Below are positions 43,414-51,303 of a stretch of 64,000 bases of DNA, piece by piece. The notes beneath the pieces are model-generated. The model was given only the letters and a program-made list of their open reading frames with translations. It made no database searches and had not been told where the DNA came from. Numbering within the stretch: position 1 is the stretch's first letter; every line of letters begins with the position of its first letter. This DNA comes from Isosphaeraceae bacterium (GTDB taxonomy: Bacteria > Planctomycetota > Planctomycetia > Isosphaerales > Isosphaeraceae): positions 62,001 to 126,000 of the forward strand of contig JANXSX010000048.1 in the NCBI GenBank assembly GCA_025356475.1. The letters are read 5' to 3'. A program made the translations under genes and the position numbers.

Positions 43414-43446
43414 CCCCGGCTCGCTGCGTTCTGCGGTGAGCCGGGG
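43414..43446 (+). terminator. Terminator-like hairpin between infB and ylxP
   Basis: Perfect nine-base-pair stem CCCCGGCTC / GAGCCGGGG with a 15-base loop, followed by TTCTTCC. It starts ten bases after the infB stop. It may cause partial termination within the operon. Confidence 0.7.
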
Positions 43447-43511
43447 TTCTTCCATGAGTTTACGCGATCTCGACGTATCCTTACCTCTGAATAGCCTCAA
43501 AGCGTACCTCC

Positions 43512-43790
43512 ATGAAGATGATGGCCCTTCGGGTCGAACTTCAGCTCGATACGTCAAGTTCGCGCGAACGTCGGCGACGGGTCCAATCTGTCTTGGAAAA
43601 GTTGCACGAACACTTGAATGTGGCCGTCCTCGACCTAGAGGAGGGCGATCATCCCCAAAAAGCAGCCGTCGGCGTAGTGACGGTCGCAAGCTCTCGGCGC
43701 GAAGCACGCGAGATCTTAGAGCGTGTCATAGACGCCCTCTGTGCTCACCCCCGACTCACTGTTGTTTCCCAGACAATTCACGAGGTCTGA
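43512..43790 (+). CDS. ylxP: YlxP-like DUF503 protein
   Basis: 92 residues. Features of the DUF503/YlxP family are LRVELQLDTSSSRERRRRV near the start, HLNVAVLDLEEGDHPQKAAV in the middle and an IDALCAHPRLTVVSQTIHEV tail. The classical position is between infB and rbfA, as here. Its role in ribosome assembly or RNA metabolism is not established. The ATG at 43512 is used. It is separated from infB by a terminator-like hairpin and from rbfA by only four bases. Confidence 0.88.
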   Translation: MKMMALRVELQLDTSSSRERRRRVQSVLEKLHEHLNVAVLDLEEGDHPQKAAVGVVTVASSRREAREILERVIDALCAHPRLTVVSQTIHEV

Positions 43791-43794
43791 CGTC

Positions 43795-44220
43795 ATGTCC
43801 AACCATCGCGGTCTACGAATGGCCGAAGCCATCCGGGAGGTCGTGTCCGAAGCGATCTTGTTCGCAGTCTCCGACCCTCGGGTCCGCGGCGTTACGATTC
43901 TCCATGTCGAATTATCCAATGATCTTCACTCGGCATCTATCATATTCTCGGTTATGGGCTCGGACCAGGAAAAAAGCCAAGCCGTTCGTGGGCTCACCTC
44001 AGCCACCGGTTTCCTCCAGTCACTTGTGGCCGCGCGACTCCAAACTCGTTTCACACCCGTTCTTCAGTTCAAGCGTGACGACGGAATCTCGAAATCGGTC
44101 GAGATGTCACGGCTGATTGACGAAACGATCGCTAAGGATCGGCTCGAAAGATCCGCAGAGATCGAGGCAGAGAAGGCCGACAAGGCGACAAGGGATCAAG
44201 ATGAGACGATCAGCGACTGA
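43795..44220 (+). CDS. rbfA: Ribosome-binding factor A
   Basis: 141 residues. The KH-like fold of RbfA: RGLRMAEAIREVVSEAIL, then DPRVRGVTILHVELSNDLHS, SVMGSDQEKSQAVRGL and LQFKRDDGISKSVEMSRLID. It binds 30S precursors near the 5' end of 16S rRNA and aids late maturation, especially in the cold. An acidic/basic tail of 25 residues follows. The ATG 43795, four bases after the ylxP stop, is preferred over a frame that overlaps ylxP. Confidence 0.93.
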   Translation: MSNHRGLRMAEAIREVVSEAILFAVSDPRVRGVTILHVELSNDLHSASIIFSVMGSDQEKSQAVRGLTSATGFLQSLVAARLQTRFTPVLQFKRDDGISKSVEMSRLIDETIAKDRLERSAEIEAEKADKATRDQDETISD

Positions 44221-44277
44221 CACGGCCTGAAGATTTTCAAGACACCTTTCCTCCACCCCTGTGATGTGAACCAGGCT

Positions 44278-45120
44278 ATGGCTATTACAAGTAAGACCCA
44301 ACTACTCACTGATATTCAAACCGCTCTCAAGAAGCATTACAATATCAGTCCGCCCTCTGAGAAGCTCTCAGTTATCGAGGCTGTCATTTACGGGATCTGC
44401 CGCGAAGGCACGACCCGTCATGCTGCTGAGAAGGTCATCAGTGACTTCAAGTCGGAATTCTTCGACTGGAATGAAGTCCGAGTGAGCACGATCGAAGAAC
44501 TCCAGGTTGTCTTCAAGCATTTTCCAGACTCCGAAGCACGCGCGAATCGCCTACGGCGTTTCCTCCGGCAACTCTTCGAGAAGACTTACTCGTTCAATCT
44601 CGATGCCTTGATCAAGAAACCTCAGAAAGAGGCCCTCAAAACGCTCTCCGAGTACGAAGCCCTTTCCTCCGACTTTGTGCTTGCTGTCGTGATCCGTTTT
44701 GCCTTGGGTGGTCACGCCATTCCGATTGATGTCCCGGCTCGTAGAGCTTTGGGCCGACTCGGAGTGGATGAAGGGGCCGTGGACGACGCGACGCTCCGCG
44801 CGACTTTGGAACGCGCGATCCCGAAGACCCGGGGTGGAGAATTCATCGATCTCTTGGAGGCACTCGTTCACGACACCTGCCTGGAAATCGCACCTCAATG
44901 TCCACGCTGCGAGCTGAGGAAGATGTGCCCCTACCCTAAGCTTCTCGCTGAAAATCCTGCTCTTCCTGCAAAAAAGGCCACTCCGACTCCGGCAACCAAA
45001 GTTGTGAAAGCGAAGTCGGAATCGAATTCGCCTCCCCCGCTTCCGCCAGTCGAGAAGACACCTAGTGCGCCACCTAAATCGGCTGTCCCTAAGACACCGA
45101 AGCCCAAGTCCAGCAAATGA
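44278..45120 (+). CDS. Endonuclease-III-like HhH/FeS protein with altered active site
   Basis: 280 residues from ATG 44278 (a GTG four codons earlier is possible). The C-terminal part carries the complete four-cysteine iron-sulfur motif of the Nth family, C-x6-C-x2-C-x5-C ([17 protein letters not shown]). The usual catalytic helix-hairpin-helix LPGVGRKTA is replaced by [13 protein letters not shown], so the lysine nucleophile is absent. The aspartate that normally follows (VDTHV) remains as [10 protein letters not shown] Lys/Pro-rich tail of about 45 residues ends the protein. It may bind damaged DNA without glycosylase activity, or act by another mechanism. It follows rbfA by 57 bases and ends at a terminator hairpin. 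Confidence 0.85.
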   Translation: MAITSKTQLLTDIQTALKKHYNISPPSEKLSVIEAVIYGICREGTTRHAAEKVISDFKSEFFDWNEVRVSTIEELQVVFKHFPDSEARANRLRRFLRQLFEKTYSFNLDALIKKPQKEALKTLSEYEALSSDFVLAVVIRFALGGHAIPIDVPARRALGRLGVDEGAVDDATLRATLERAIPKTRGGEFIDLLEALVHDTCLEIAPQCPRCELRKMCPYPKLLAENPALPAKKATPTPATKVVKAKSESNSPPPLPPVEKTPSAPPKSAVPKTPKPKSSK

Positions 45121-45126
45121 CCTACT

Positions 45127-45151
45127 GGAGAGAGTCCAGGGTTCTCTCTCC
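45127..45151 (+). terminator. Terminator hairpin after the Nth-like gene
   Basis: Eight-base-pair stem GGAGAGAG / CTCTCTCC with nine-base loop, six bases after the stop, followed by CATTTATT (weak T-tract). Confidence 0.6.
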
Positions 45152-45159
45152 CATTTATT

Positions 45160-45211
45160 GTCTAGATTCTTTTCGAGGGACTCTAGACGTCTCGTTCTCT
45201 ACGGTTATAAC
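45160..45211 (+). promoter_or_regulatory. Candidate promoter of the fasciclin gene with operator-like inverted repeat
   Basis: -35-like TAGACG (45184-45189), 16-base spacer, -10-like TATAAC (45206-45211). A perfect seven-base inverted repeat GTCTAGA (45160-45166) / TCTAGAC (45182-45188) overlaps the -35, as a repressor operator might. The predicted transcript starts about 85 bases before the gene. Confidence 0.5.
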
Positions 45212-45301
45212 ACATTTGGCGGAGATTTGACGACACCCAAACGTTTTGGAATTCGTCATTTCTTAATGTCCCAAACATGTTTTACCGTGGAGTACTTTCT
45301 G

Positions 45302-45781
45302 ATGCGCAAGTTGCTTGCTGTTGCCGTCTTGTTCGCTGCCGCTGCCCCCGCATTTGCTGCCGACAAGGACATTGTTGACACGGCTGTTGCTGCTGGCTCT
45401 TTCAAGACTTTGGTCGCGGCCGTTAAGGCTGCTGGCCTGGTCGACACGCTTAAGAGCGATGGCCCGTTCACCGTCTTTGCCCCCACGGACGAAGCTTTTG
45501 CAAAGCTCCCCGCCGGGACCGTTGAGAGCCTTCTGAAGCCCGAGAACAAAGACAAGCTGATCGCCGTCCTGACCTACCACGTCATCCCAGGCAAAGTTCT
45601 CGCTGCCGATGCCATCAAGGCCGATGGCAAGAGCGTCAAGACAGTTCAGGGTTCATCCGTCAAAGTCAAGGTGACCGACGGCTCGGTCTACATCGACAAG
45701 GCCAAGGTTGTGAAGGCTGACATTCTGACCTCGAACGGCGTCATCCACGTGATTGACACGGTCATCCTGCCCGCCAATTGA
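45302..45781 (+). CDS. Secreted single fasciclin-domain protein
   Basis: 159 residues. A signal peptide ([17 protein letters not shown], about 3-20) is followed by one complete FAS1 domain: [20 protein letters not shown], the H1 box [17 protein letters not shown] and the H2 box [14 protein letters not shown]. Fasciclin domains mediate adhesion in cell-surface and secreted proteins. The upstream open frame would put 79 unrelated residues before the signal peptide, so the ATG at 45302 is preferred. GGAG lies nine bases before. It is probably monocistronic, between a terminator upstream and a hairpin downstream. Confidence 0.92.
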   Translation: MRKLLAVAVLFAAAAPAFAADKDIVDTAVAAGSFKTLVAAVKAAGLVDTLKSDGPFTVFAPTDEAFAKLPAGTVESLLKPENKDKLIAVLTYHVIPGKVLAADAIKADGKSVKTVQGSSVKVKVTDGSVYIDKAKVVKADILTSNGVIHVIDTVILPAN

Positions 45782-45805
45782 TTCGCACCACCACCGATGC
45801 CGAAT

Positions 45806-45839
45806 CGAGCCCTGGAGACAGAAATGTCTGCTGGGCTCG
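45806..45839 (+). terminator. Hairpin after the fasciclin gene
   Basis: Stem CGAGCCC / GGGCTCG with inner AGACA/TGTCT, 24 bases after the stop. Only a weak T-tract follows. Confidence 0.55.
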
Positions 45840-45920
45840 CTCTGTTTCGAATCGCCCCCAAAAAACAACCTGCCTCAGCTCAGTACCACCCCACTTAGAC
45901 TGGGACGTTGAACCGATACC

Positions 45921-46040
45921 CCATCGCGAGCGGGATTTCTTCCCGCATGGATGCCAGCGATTGGCCGGGGGTCGACCGAGGTACGAGCGATACCACCGGT
46001 AGCGTAACGCGATAAGAAACACACCGGAGGTGTGCCAGCG
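45921..46040 (+). repeat. Palindrome-rich dispersed repeat, copy 1
   Basis: About 120 bases that match, in reverse orientation, the stretch at 47255-47372. Identical cores are ACGAGCGATACCACCGG (17 bases) and CACACCGGAGGTGTGCCA (18 bases). The second core is itself an imperfect palindrome (CACACC...GGTGTG). No reading frame here resembles a known protein. Confidence 0.75.
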
Positions 46041-46152
46041 GCGATGTTGGAGACGCCCTGTCGATCCTCTGGACCTGGCGGGCAGGATCGCCCCAAAACG
46101 GCCTCACGCCGTCAACGATCTTCCGAATTGTCAAAGAGCCTGCGGCCAAAAT

Positions 46153-46932
46153 CTACAAAAGCGGCGAGGCGACCGGGGCCTCTTCAGCGTCGGCGGAAAC
46201 GGTCGAGGATGGCGAATCTGCCAGTGCAACTTCAACTTCAGGATCTTCTTTGGTGGCCAGCAGCCGCTCCTTTTCCAGGACCTGAATGCGTCGTTCGCAA
46301 CTGGCGATCTCGCGTTCGGTCCTATTCAGGAACGGGTCTGTATCGAAGAATTCCCCGGCTTTCGCCTTGGCCTGAGCGTCCTTGTTCTCGAGGTCGAGCA
46401 CTTTCATGATCTCTGTCAGCCGGCGCAACTCGCGAATGAAGAGTTCGCGATACTGTTTCCGAACAGCGATTTCCCACTCGGGATCATCACGTGAAATTGC
46501 GTCGGTATTGAGTTCAGACTCCTCGTTATCCCACTCGTCGGGAGGAATCCCCAACAGGCAGTGGGCAGTCATGTGGTCACGCTTACTTAGCTCGCCTTTG
46601 AACTTCTTTGAGACCACTTTCTGGTGAAGGTAGCTCCAGCGCTTCATCAAGAAAAGACAGCCGTGATACGTGGTCGTCAGTCGAGCGACGACACGGCCTG
46701 GTTGACTTTTGATCCTAGAGGCCAGGGCTTCGACCTTATCGCGATGGTCGGCATCCCAGACCAAATCCGCTCTACGAATGAGCCATGCCCGCTTGGTCTC
46801 GGACCGTTCTTGCAACAATGCAAGCCGTTCACGTTCCAATTTGATGGCGTGATCGACCTGGCGAATCGTGCGCCTGGTGATGTTTGAGGCGGGGATGGCT
46901 CCCGAAAGTGTGGCCGTCGTTGAGCGTGACAT
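46153..46932 (-). CDS. Unknown helical protein inside the repeat-flanked island
   Basis: 259 residues, strongly charged and mostly helical. The middle holds TTTYHGCLFLMKRWSYL, and then KRDHMTAHCLLGIPPDEWDN. This GC-x-F-L-x-x-RW layout reminds me of a family of unknown-function proteins I have seen in planctomycete genomes, but I cannot confirm it. C-terminal half: long helices (RELFIRELRRLTEIMKVL, EREIASCERRIQVLEKERLL), then an acidic Ser/Ala-rich tail. ATG 46932 (MSRSTTATLS) is preferred; an upstream start adds 17 hydrophobic residues that lie over an inverted repeat. No transposase motif (DDE, HUH) is visible. It is flanked on both sides by inverted copies of a dispersed repeat. Confidence 0.65.
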   Translation of the reverse strand: MSRSTTATLSGAIPASNITRRTIRQVDHAIKLERERLALLQERSETKRAWLIRRADLVWDADHRDKVEALASRIKSQPGRVVARLTTTYHGCLFLMKRWSYLHQKVVSKKFKGELSKRDHMTAHCLLGIPPDEWDNEESELNTDAISRDDPEWEIAVRKQYRELFIRELRRLTEIMKVLDLENKDAQAKAKAGEFFDTDPFLNRTEREIASCERRIQVLEKERLLATKEDPEVEVALADSPSSTVSADAEEAPVASPLL

Positions 46933-47084
46933 CGTCGTAATCCCGTAAAGAGGGTGCAACATCGCACGTAACGGGATTACCATCGGTATGCGGGGCTAGA
47001 GGCTTTGGGGATTTTGGGAGAATTTGCGAAGATTTTTTGGATTAGAGGAGGGCGGGTGGGTGAGCAGGTTTTCCGCAAGTCATC

Positions 47085-47140
47085 CCTCCCCAGGGCGTTG
47101 CCGGTGGGCTGATATGTGGCCGCCCTTACAGGGCTATAAG
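47085..47140 (+). repeat. CCAGGGCG-type palindromic repeat
   Basis: Two GC-rich hairpin arms (CCCAGGGCGTTGCCGGTGGG and GCCGCCCTTACAGGGCT) joined by CTGATATGTG. It looks like a repeat type that I recall as widely dispersed in planctomycete intergenic regions; only one copy is seen in this window. Confidence 0.5.
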
Positions 47141-47201
47141 GCTCATGAGGACATCAGGTTACGTCAGATTTTCAAGGATGCCTGCGGCATCTTCGCAATT
47201 C

Positions 47202-47231
47202 GCCGGTGGTTGAGCGAAGCGACACTACCGG
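47202..47231 (+). repeat. Partial repeat unit in direct orientation
   Basis: GCCGGTGGTTGAGCGAAGCG followed by ACACTACCGG: the central unit of the dispersed repeat, oriented like copy 1. With the facing copy 2 it forms a larger inverted pair that could extrude as a cruciform. Confidence 0.6.
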
Positions 47232-47254
47232 ATCAACAGTGCATCTCCCGCCGC

Positions 47255-47372
47255 AGCGTTGGCACACCTCCGGTGTGCATTTTGATCGCGTTGGTCGTCC
47301 GGTGGTATCGCTCGTGCCTCGCTCGACCACCGGCTGGTAGCTGGCATTCCTGCAGGAGGAAATCCTCTCTCG
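47255..47372 (-). repeat. Palindrome-rich dispersed repeat, copy 2 (inverted)
   Basis: Reverse-complement counterpart of 45921-46040. The two identical cores lie at 47260-47277 and 47299-47315. The two copies enclose the unknown gene, spanning about 1.45 kb from end to end. Confidence 0.75.
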
Positions 47373-47440
47373 ACCACTGGCTAATGGCTGGCTTCCCTGC
47401 GGGATGAAATTCTTGCTCCTTCATCGGCTAATGGCTGACA
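47324..47440 (+). repeat. Tandem degenerate units of about 47-49 bases
   Basis: Unit 1 (47324-47370) begins CGACCACCGGCTGGTAGCTG, unit 2 (47371-47419) begins CGACCACTGGCTAATGGCTG, and a partial third (47420-47440) contains TCATCGGCTAATGGCTGAC. Each full unit ends with a CTGC...GAAAT segment. The array overlaps the end of copy 2. Confidence 0.6.
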
Positions 47441-47717
47441 GGCTCGGCCACGAGCACAATCTGCGACGCGCAGGATTGAAAATCAGGACGCGAGTTGGGA
47501 AGGTGATTGCGAATCCAATTCCCTTCGGTTATTAATAAATGAAGTTCCATTCCATCCGCTTGACCATATTAGCCCTATCGCGTGAATCATCCTCCCTCGT
47601 TGCTCCGGTTCGTGCGAGCCGTGTATCGATGGCGAGAATGAGTACCTTTGAGCCTCGCCCTCCACTCTCTGCCGATCATCTCAAATCACAAATCCGCATC
47701 ACTTTTCTCCCAAGAAT

Positions 47718-48467
47718 ATGAGTACGATGGCGCGCCCTCAGCCTGAACGTCGCCGATCACCGTCCGGCTACCGTCGAGGACCCTGGCTTCATGGTCCCAT
47801 CCCAGTCATTGGGATTGTCGGAGCCATTGGAGCTGGCAAGAGCTCGGTCGCCGAGATTCTGGTGGGTCATGGAGCCTTCGTGCTCGATGCCGATTCGATC
47901 GGACACGCGCTTCTCGATCAAACGCCCCAGAGAGAGATCGTCGTCGCCCGATTTAGCCGATCCGTCGTTCAGCCCCCCACCGAGCTCATCCTCCACGAGA
48001 CGATCAACCGCTCTGCGTTGGCGTCTATCGTTTTTCAGGACCAGAAGGCTTTACGAGACCTCGAAGCAATTCTTCATCCAGCGATGCAGCGTACATTTGA
48101 TAAGGCGATCTCACGCGAAAGTCGGCGGCACCGATTTCGGGCTGTTCTCTTGGACGCTGCAATCCTGTTCGAGGCAGGGTGGGACTCGCTTTGCGATGCG
48201 ATCATCTTTGTCGGCGCTGCTCGTGAAACCCGTCAACAACGCCTGCTCGACTCTCGAGGCTGGAGTGGGGAAGCGGTCGCGGCGCGAGACAAGATGCAAT
48301 GGTCGGTTGAGAAGAAGCAAGAAGGGGCGAGCTATCATGTCGTCAATAATGGTGATCGTGAGGCATTGGTCACTCAGGCGATCGACGCCTGGAAAGCAAT
48401 ACTCGTGAGCCGCCGCCAGCGTAACCGCAACGTAAGGCCTGAATCATCAGGCGATTCTGACGTGTGA
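47718..48467 (+). CDS. coaE: Dephospho-CoA kinase
   Basis: Last step of coenzyme A synthesis, ATP-dependent phosphorylation of the ribose 3'-OH. 249 residues. After a basic, probably disordered lead of about 28 residues comes the P-loop GIVGAIGAGKSSVAEIL, DADSIGHALLDQ, a lid region, and LEAILHPAMQRTF and VLLDAAILFEAGWDSLCDAI, all matching CoaE. A C-terminal Arg/Asn-rich tail is not conserved. ATG 47718 is used; ATG 47727 is possible. It is first in a run with rho and ribH. Confidence 0.92.
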   Translation: MSTMARPQPERRRSPSGYRRGPWLHGPIPVIGIVGAIGAGKSSVAEILVGHGAFVLDADSIGHALLDQTPQREIVVARFSRSVVQPPTELILHETINRSALASIVFQDQKALRDLEAILHPAMQRTFDKAISRESRRHRFRAVLLDAAILFEAGWDSLCDAIIFVGAARETRQQRLLDSRGWSGEAVAARDKMQWSVEKKQEGASYHVVNNGDREALVTQAIDAWKAILVSRRQRNRNVRPESSGDSDV

Positions 48468-48599
48468 ACCCTCGTTGGCTTGAGTGAACCCGTCGTCAAA
48501 TACGTCTCCAGCTTCCTTCTCCCATCCCCACCCCTGCCCGATTTCGGCCCGCCCTGATGGCGACCGCCGTTGCATGACCATTCCGAGGAGCCTCCTAAC

Positions 48600-50336
48600 A
48601 TGCCGAACGAAACACGCCCACGCCGGGAACCAACCGGTAGTTCGCGGCCCCGACCTAAGTCAAACGGTACCCTTGCTCCCTCCGACAATAATGTGCCGGC
48701 GGAAACTGAGATTACGAAAAGTGAAATGATCCGGGACGAGCACGATGGCTCGAACCCTCGTATCAGTGTCCGTCCCAGGCCCGACCGAGAAGTTGGGTTG
48801 ACCTTGAGGGACCGCATCCAGAGGGATCGAGCCGATCGCGAGGTTGCAAATCGTCAAAGAGAGGAAGCCGAGGCGGTCGCAGCGGCAACCGCAGCCCAAA
48901 CTTTGCAGCGTGCTGAATCGACCCAGTATACCACGTCCAAGCCTGAATCCGGAACAAATCCCTTCGCGGACGGTGCCGCCAACTCTGCCGATCCTCAAAG
49001 CCAGGAAGATGAAGAGGACGATCTCTACGGCGACAACGCGATTCATGAGCGCTACGAAGATATTAAGCGCGGTGAAATTCATCTCACCGAGTTGCAGCGC
49101 ATGACGATGCCCCAACTGATCCGGACGGCAAAGGCCGAAGGGGTCGCCGAATATACGGGCCTCAAGAAGCAAGACTTGATCTTTAAGATTCTCAAAGAAC
49201 GCGTCAAACAGAATGGCTTGATGTATGGGGAAGGGACACTTGAGGTCTTGCCGGATGGATTTGGGTTTCTGCGAAGCCCCGACTATAACTATCTCCCCTG
49301 TCCCGACGACATTTATGTATCACCAAGTCAGATTCGCAGGTTCGGACTCAAGACCGGAGCGATTGTTGCTGGTCAGATTCGTCCTCCCAAGGAGAACGAA
49401 CGCTACTTTGCACTCCTTCGAGTTGAGGCGATCAACTTCGAGGATCCTGACCGACTGAGCGAGAAGGTTGGTTTTGATGATCTCACCGCCATGCACCCGA
49501 TTGGTCGGATCATTCTTGAAACGACCGCCGATGAGCTGAACATGCGGGTCGTTGATATGGTCACACCGATCGGTAAGGGCCAGCGAGGTCTGATCGTGGC
49601 CCCTCCTCGTACAGGCAAGACGGTGCTGCTTCAGAAAATCGCCAACAGCGTCCTCACAAACCATCCTGACGCCTATGTCATGGTCCTGTTGATCGACGAG
49701 CGTCCTGAAGAAGTGACTGAGATGGAACGCTCGGTCAAGGGACCGACTGCCGAAGTGATTAGTTCGACCTTCGACGAGCCAGCCAGCCGCCACATCCAGG
49801 TGGCTGAGATGGTGATCGAGAAGGCGAAGCGGATGGTCGAATTCGGCAAAGACGTCGTCATCCTGCTCGATTCCATCACGCGGCTTGCCCGGGCCTATAA
49901 CACCGAGGCCCCACACTCGGGCAAGATCCTCACCGGTGGGATCGATGCCTCCGCCCTTCAGAAGCCCAAGAGGTTCTTCGGAGCCGCCAGAAAGATCGAA
50001 GACGCCGGAAGCCTGACGATTTTAGCGACTGCGCTGATTGAAACGGGGAGCCGGATGGACGACGTGATCTTCGAGGAATTCAAAGGGACGGGCAACATGG
50101 AGCTCCACCTCGACCGCCGCCTGGTGGATAAGCGGGTCTGGCCGGCGATCGACGTCAATCGCTCAGGGACGCGCCGGGAAGAGATCCTGTTTGATGCCGA
50201 CGAACTCCGCCGCGTCTGGATTCTTCGAAGGGTCCTGAACGACATGAATCCTGTTGAGGCGATGGAACTGCTCACAGGTCGCATGCGGAAGACTAAGACG
50301 AATAGCGAATTCCTCATGACGATGAATCTCTCCTGA
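48600..50336 (+). CDS. rho: Transcription termination factor Rho
   Basis: RNA-dependent ATPase/helicase that ends transcripts. 578 residues, longer than the E. coli form (419) because of a 150-residue Arg/Pro/Ser/Gln-rich N-terminal region. The Rho N-domain ([20 protein letters not shown]), the cold-shock-like RNA-binding fold ([20 protein letters not shown]) and the ATPase core ([55 protein letters not shown]) are all intact. ATG 48600 with GAGGAG nine bases upstream is preferred to ATG 48570. Long N-terminal extensions are common in Rho of other phyla and may bind RNA. Confidence 0.95.
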   Translation: MPNETRPRREPTGSSRPRPKSNGTLAPSDNNVPAETEITKSEMIRDEHDGSNPRISVRPRPDREVGLTLRDRIQRDRADREVANRQREEAEAVAAATAAQTLQRAESTQYTTSKPESGTNPFADGAANSADPQSQEDEEDDLYGDNAIHERYEDIKRGEIHLTELQRMTMPQLIRTAKAEGVAEYTGLKKQDLIFKILKERVKQNGLMYGEGTLEVLPDGFGFLRSPDYNYLPCPDDIYVSPSQIRRFGLKTGAIVAGQIRPPKENERYFALLRVEAINFEDPDRLSEKVGFDDLTAMHPIGRIILETTADELNMRVVDMVTPIGKGQRGLIVAPPRTGKTVLLQKIANSVLTNHPDAYVMVLLIDERPEEVTEMERSVKGPTAEVISSTFDEPASRHIQVAEMVIEKAKRMVEFGKDVVILLDSITRLARAYNTEAPHSGKILTGGIDASALQKPKRFFGAARKIEDAGSLTILATALIETGSRMDDVIFEEFKGTGNMELHLDRRLVDKRVWPAIDVNRSGTRREEILFDADELRRVWILRRVLNDMNPVEAMELLTGRMRKTKTNSEFLMTMNLS

Positions 50337-50377
50337 TCACCTCATCCCCTTCTTTGTCGGAATTAGACGAATTTGCT

Positions 50378-50857
50378 ATGCCAATCTATCAAGGTGACCT
50401 CGTATCTGTGGCGGGACGGTTTGCCGTTGTAGCCGCACGGTTCAACAGCCTGATTACCGAGGCTCTTTGGAGCGGCTGTCTCGACGCCTTCGTACGCCAT
50501 GGGATTCCCGCCGAACGAGTGGACCTGTTTTGGGTTCCGGGATCGTTTGAAATCCCACTGATTGCCAAGAGGCTGGCCTCCTCGGGTGAGTACGTTGCGG
50601 TTGTGACACTTGGTTGTATTATTCGGGGGGAAACCGGACACTACGACCATGTCGCCGGCCAGGCGGCCGCTGGGGTCATGAATGCTTCGCTCAGCACCGG
50701 TGTCCCCGTCATTTTCGGCATCCTGACCACGGAGTCCGTCGAACAGGCGTTGAATCGGGCTGGACTTAAAGCAGGGAATAAAGGGGCCGAGGCTGCCACC
50801 GCTGCGATCGAGGTCGTGAGCCTCATGAGCAAGTTACCAACCGGGTCTCCGAAGTAA
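50378..50857 (+). CDS. ribH: 6,7-dimethyl-8-ribityllumazine synthase
   Basis: Penultimate riboflavin step: joins 5-amino-6-ribitylaminouracil with a four-carbon phosphate. 159 residues. The motifs are VVAARFNSLITEALWSG, WVPGSFEIPLIAKRL, the active-site region CIIRGETGHYDHV (catalytic His), and FGILTTESVEQALNRAG. It normally assembles as a 60-mer or pentamer. An in-frame TTG at 50354 would add eight residues; ATG 50378 matches the family N-terminus. It follows rho by 41 bases. The common ribH-nusB pairing is not seen here. Confidence 0.95.
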   Translation: MPIYQGDLVSVAGRFAVVAARFNSLITEALWSGCLDAFVRHGIPAERVDLFWVPGSFEIPLIAKRLASSGEYVAVVTLGCIIRGETGHYDHVAGQAAAGVMNASLSTGVPVIFGILTTESVEQALNRAGLKAGNKGAEAATAAIEVVSLMSKLPTGSPK

Positions 50858-50976
50858 GATCATTCCCAGCGTTGAAATCCTGACGAGCTGTTCTAAATTC
50901 TCCAAGATCAGGATTGATCCAACGAAGAAGTCCTCATGGCGGAGAGTTCCCGCTCAGTTATCGCTGGAGAAGACTC

Positions 50977-51303
50977 ATGCACTTCGACAAGGATCAGGCC
51001 GATAAGCTGTCGGGAGGCGTCTTCCTCATGGGGATGGGTGTGCTCTTCTATATAGGCAATTGGTGGCCTGGCCTGCTGTTCGTGATCGGGGCCTCGTCGC
51101 TTGTCGAAGGGCTCGCCGAGGGGCGAGGTTGGTGCGGGCTCCAAGCAGCCGCGTGGTCGATCGGCCTGGGGATCGTGTTTCTCTTTAGAATTCATTTTGT
51201 CGTCGCCCTCTTCGTCTTGCTGGGGTTGAGTTCGATCCTGGGCGTTCTGGTGAGACCGCCGGGATTCCAAAATAAGCCCCATGTGGATAACTCTCTTGAG
51301 TGA
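50977..51303 (+). CDS. Small four-helix membrane protein
   Basis: 108 residues, almost entirely hydrophobic after a 15-residue polar lead. About four helices in two pairs: GGVFLMGMGVLFYIG / WWPGLLFVIGASSLV and AAWSIGLGIVFLF / FVVALFVLLGLSSILGVLV. The layout resembles small DUF5668/LiaF-like membrane proteins, whose function is often envelope sensing. GGAGA six bases before the ATG 50977 decides the start. The final 23 bases overlap the next gene. Exact role unknown. Confidence 0.75.
   Translation: MHFDKDQADKLSGGVFLMGMGVLFYIGNWWPGLLFVIGASSLVEGLAEGRGWCGLQAAAWSIGLGIVFLFRIHFVVALFVLLGLSSILGVLVRPPGFQNKPHVDNSLE

Larger units (their letters stand above)
46933..47717. other. Gene-free repeat-rich region upstream of coaE
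   Basis: 785 bases without a convincing gene. It contains a CCAGGGCG-type repeat (47085-47140), a partial repeat unit (47202-47231), copy 2 of the inverted repeat (47255-47372) and tandem units (47324-47440). The last 270 bases before coaE hold nothing I can recognise. Confidence 0.6.

Noticed and set aside
45895-46149. Short frames over the dispersed repeat
   Set aside because: Frames in repeat copy 1 give peptides such as MREEIPLAMGYRFNVPV. I consider these repeat-derived translations, not genes.
47202-47440. CRISPR array
   Set aside because: Units are contiguous and degenerate, with no unique spacers between identical repeats and no cas genes.
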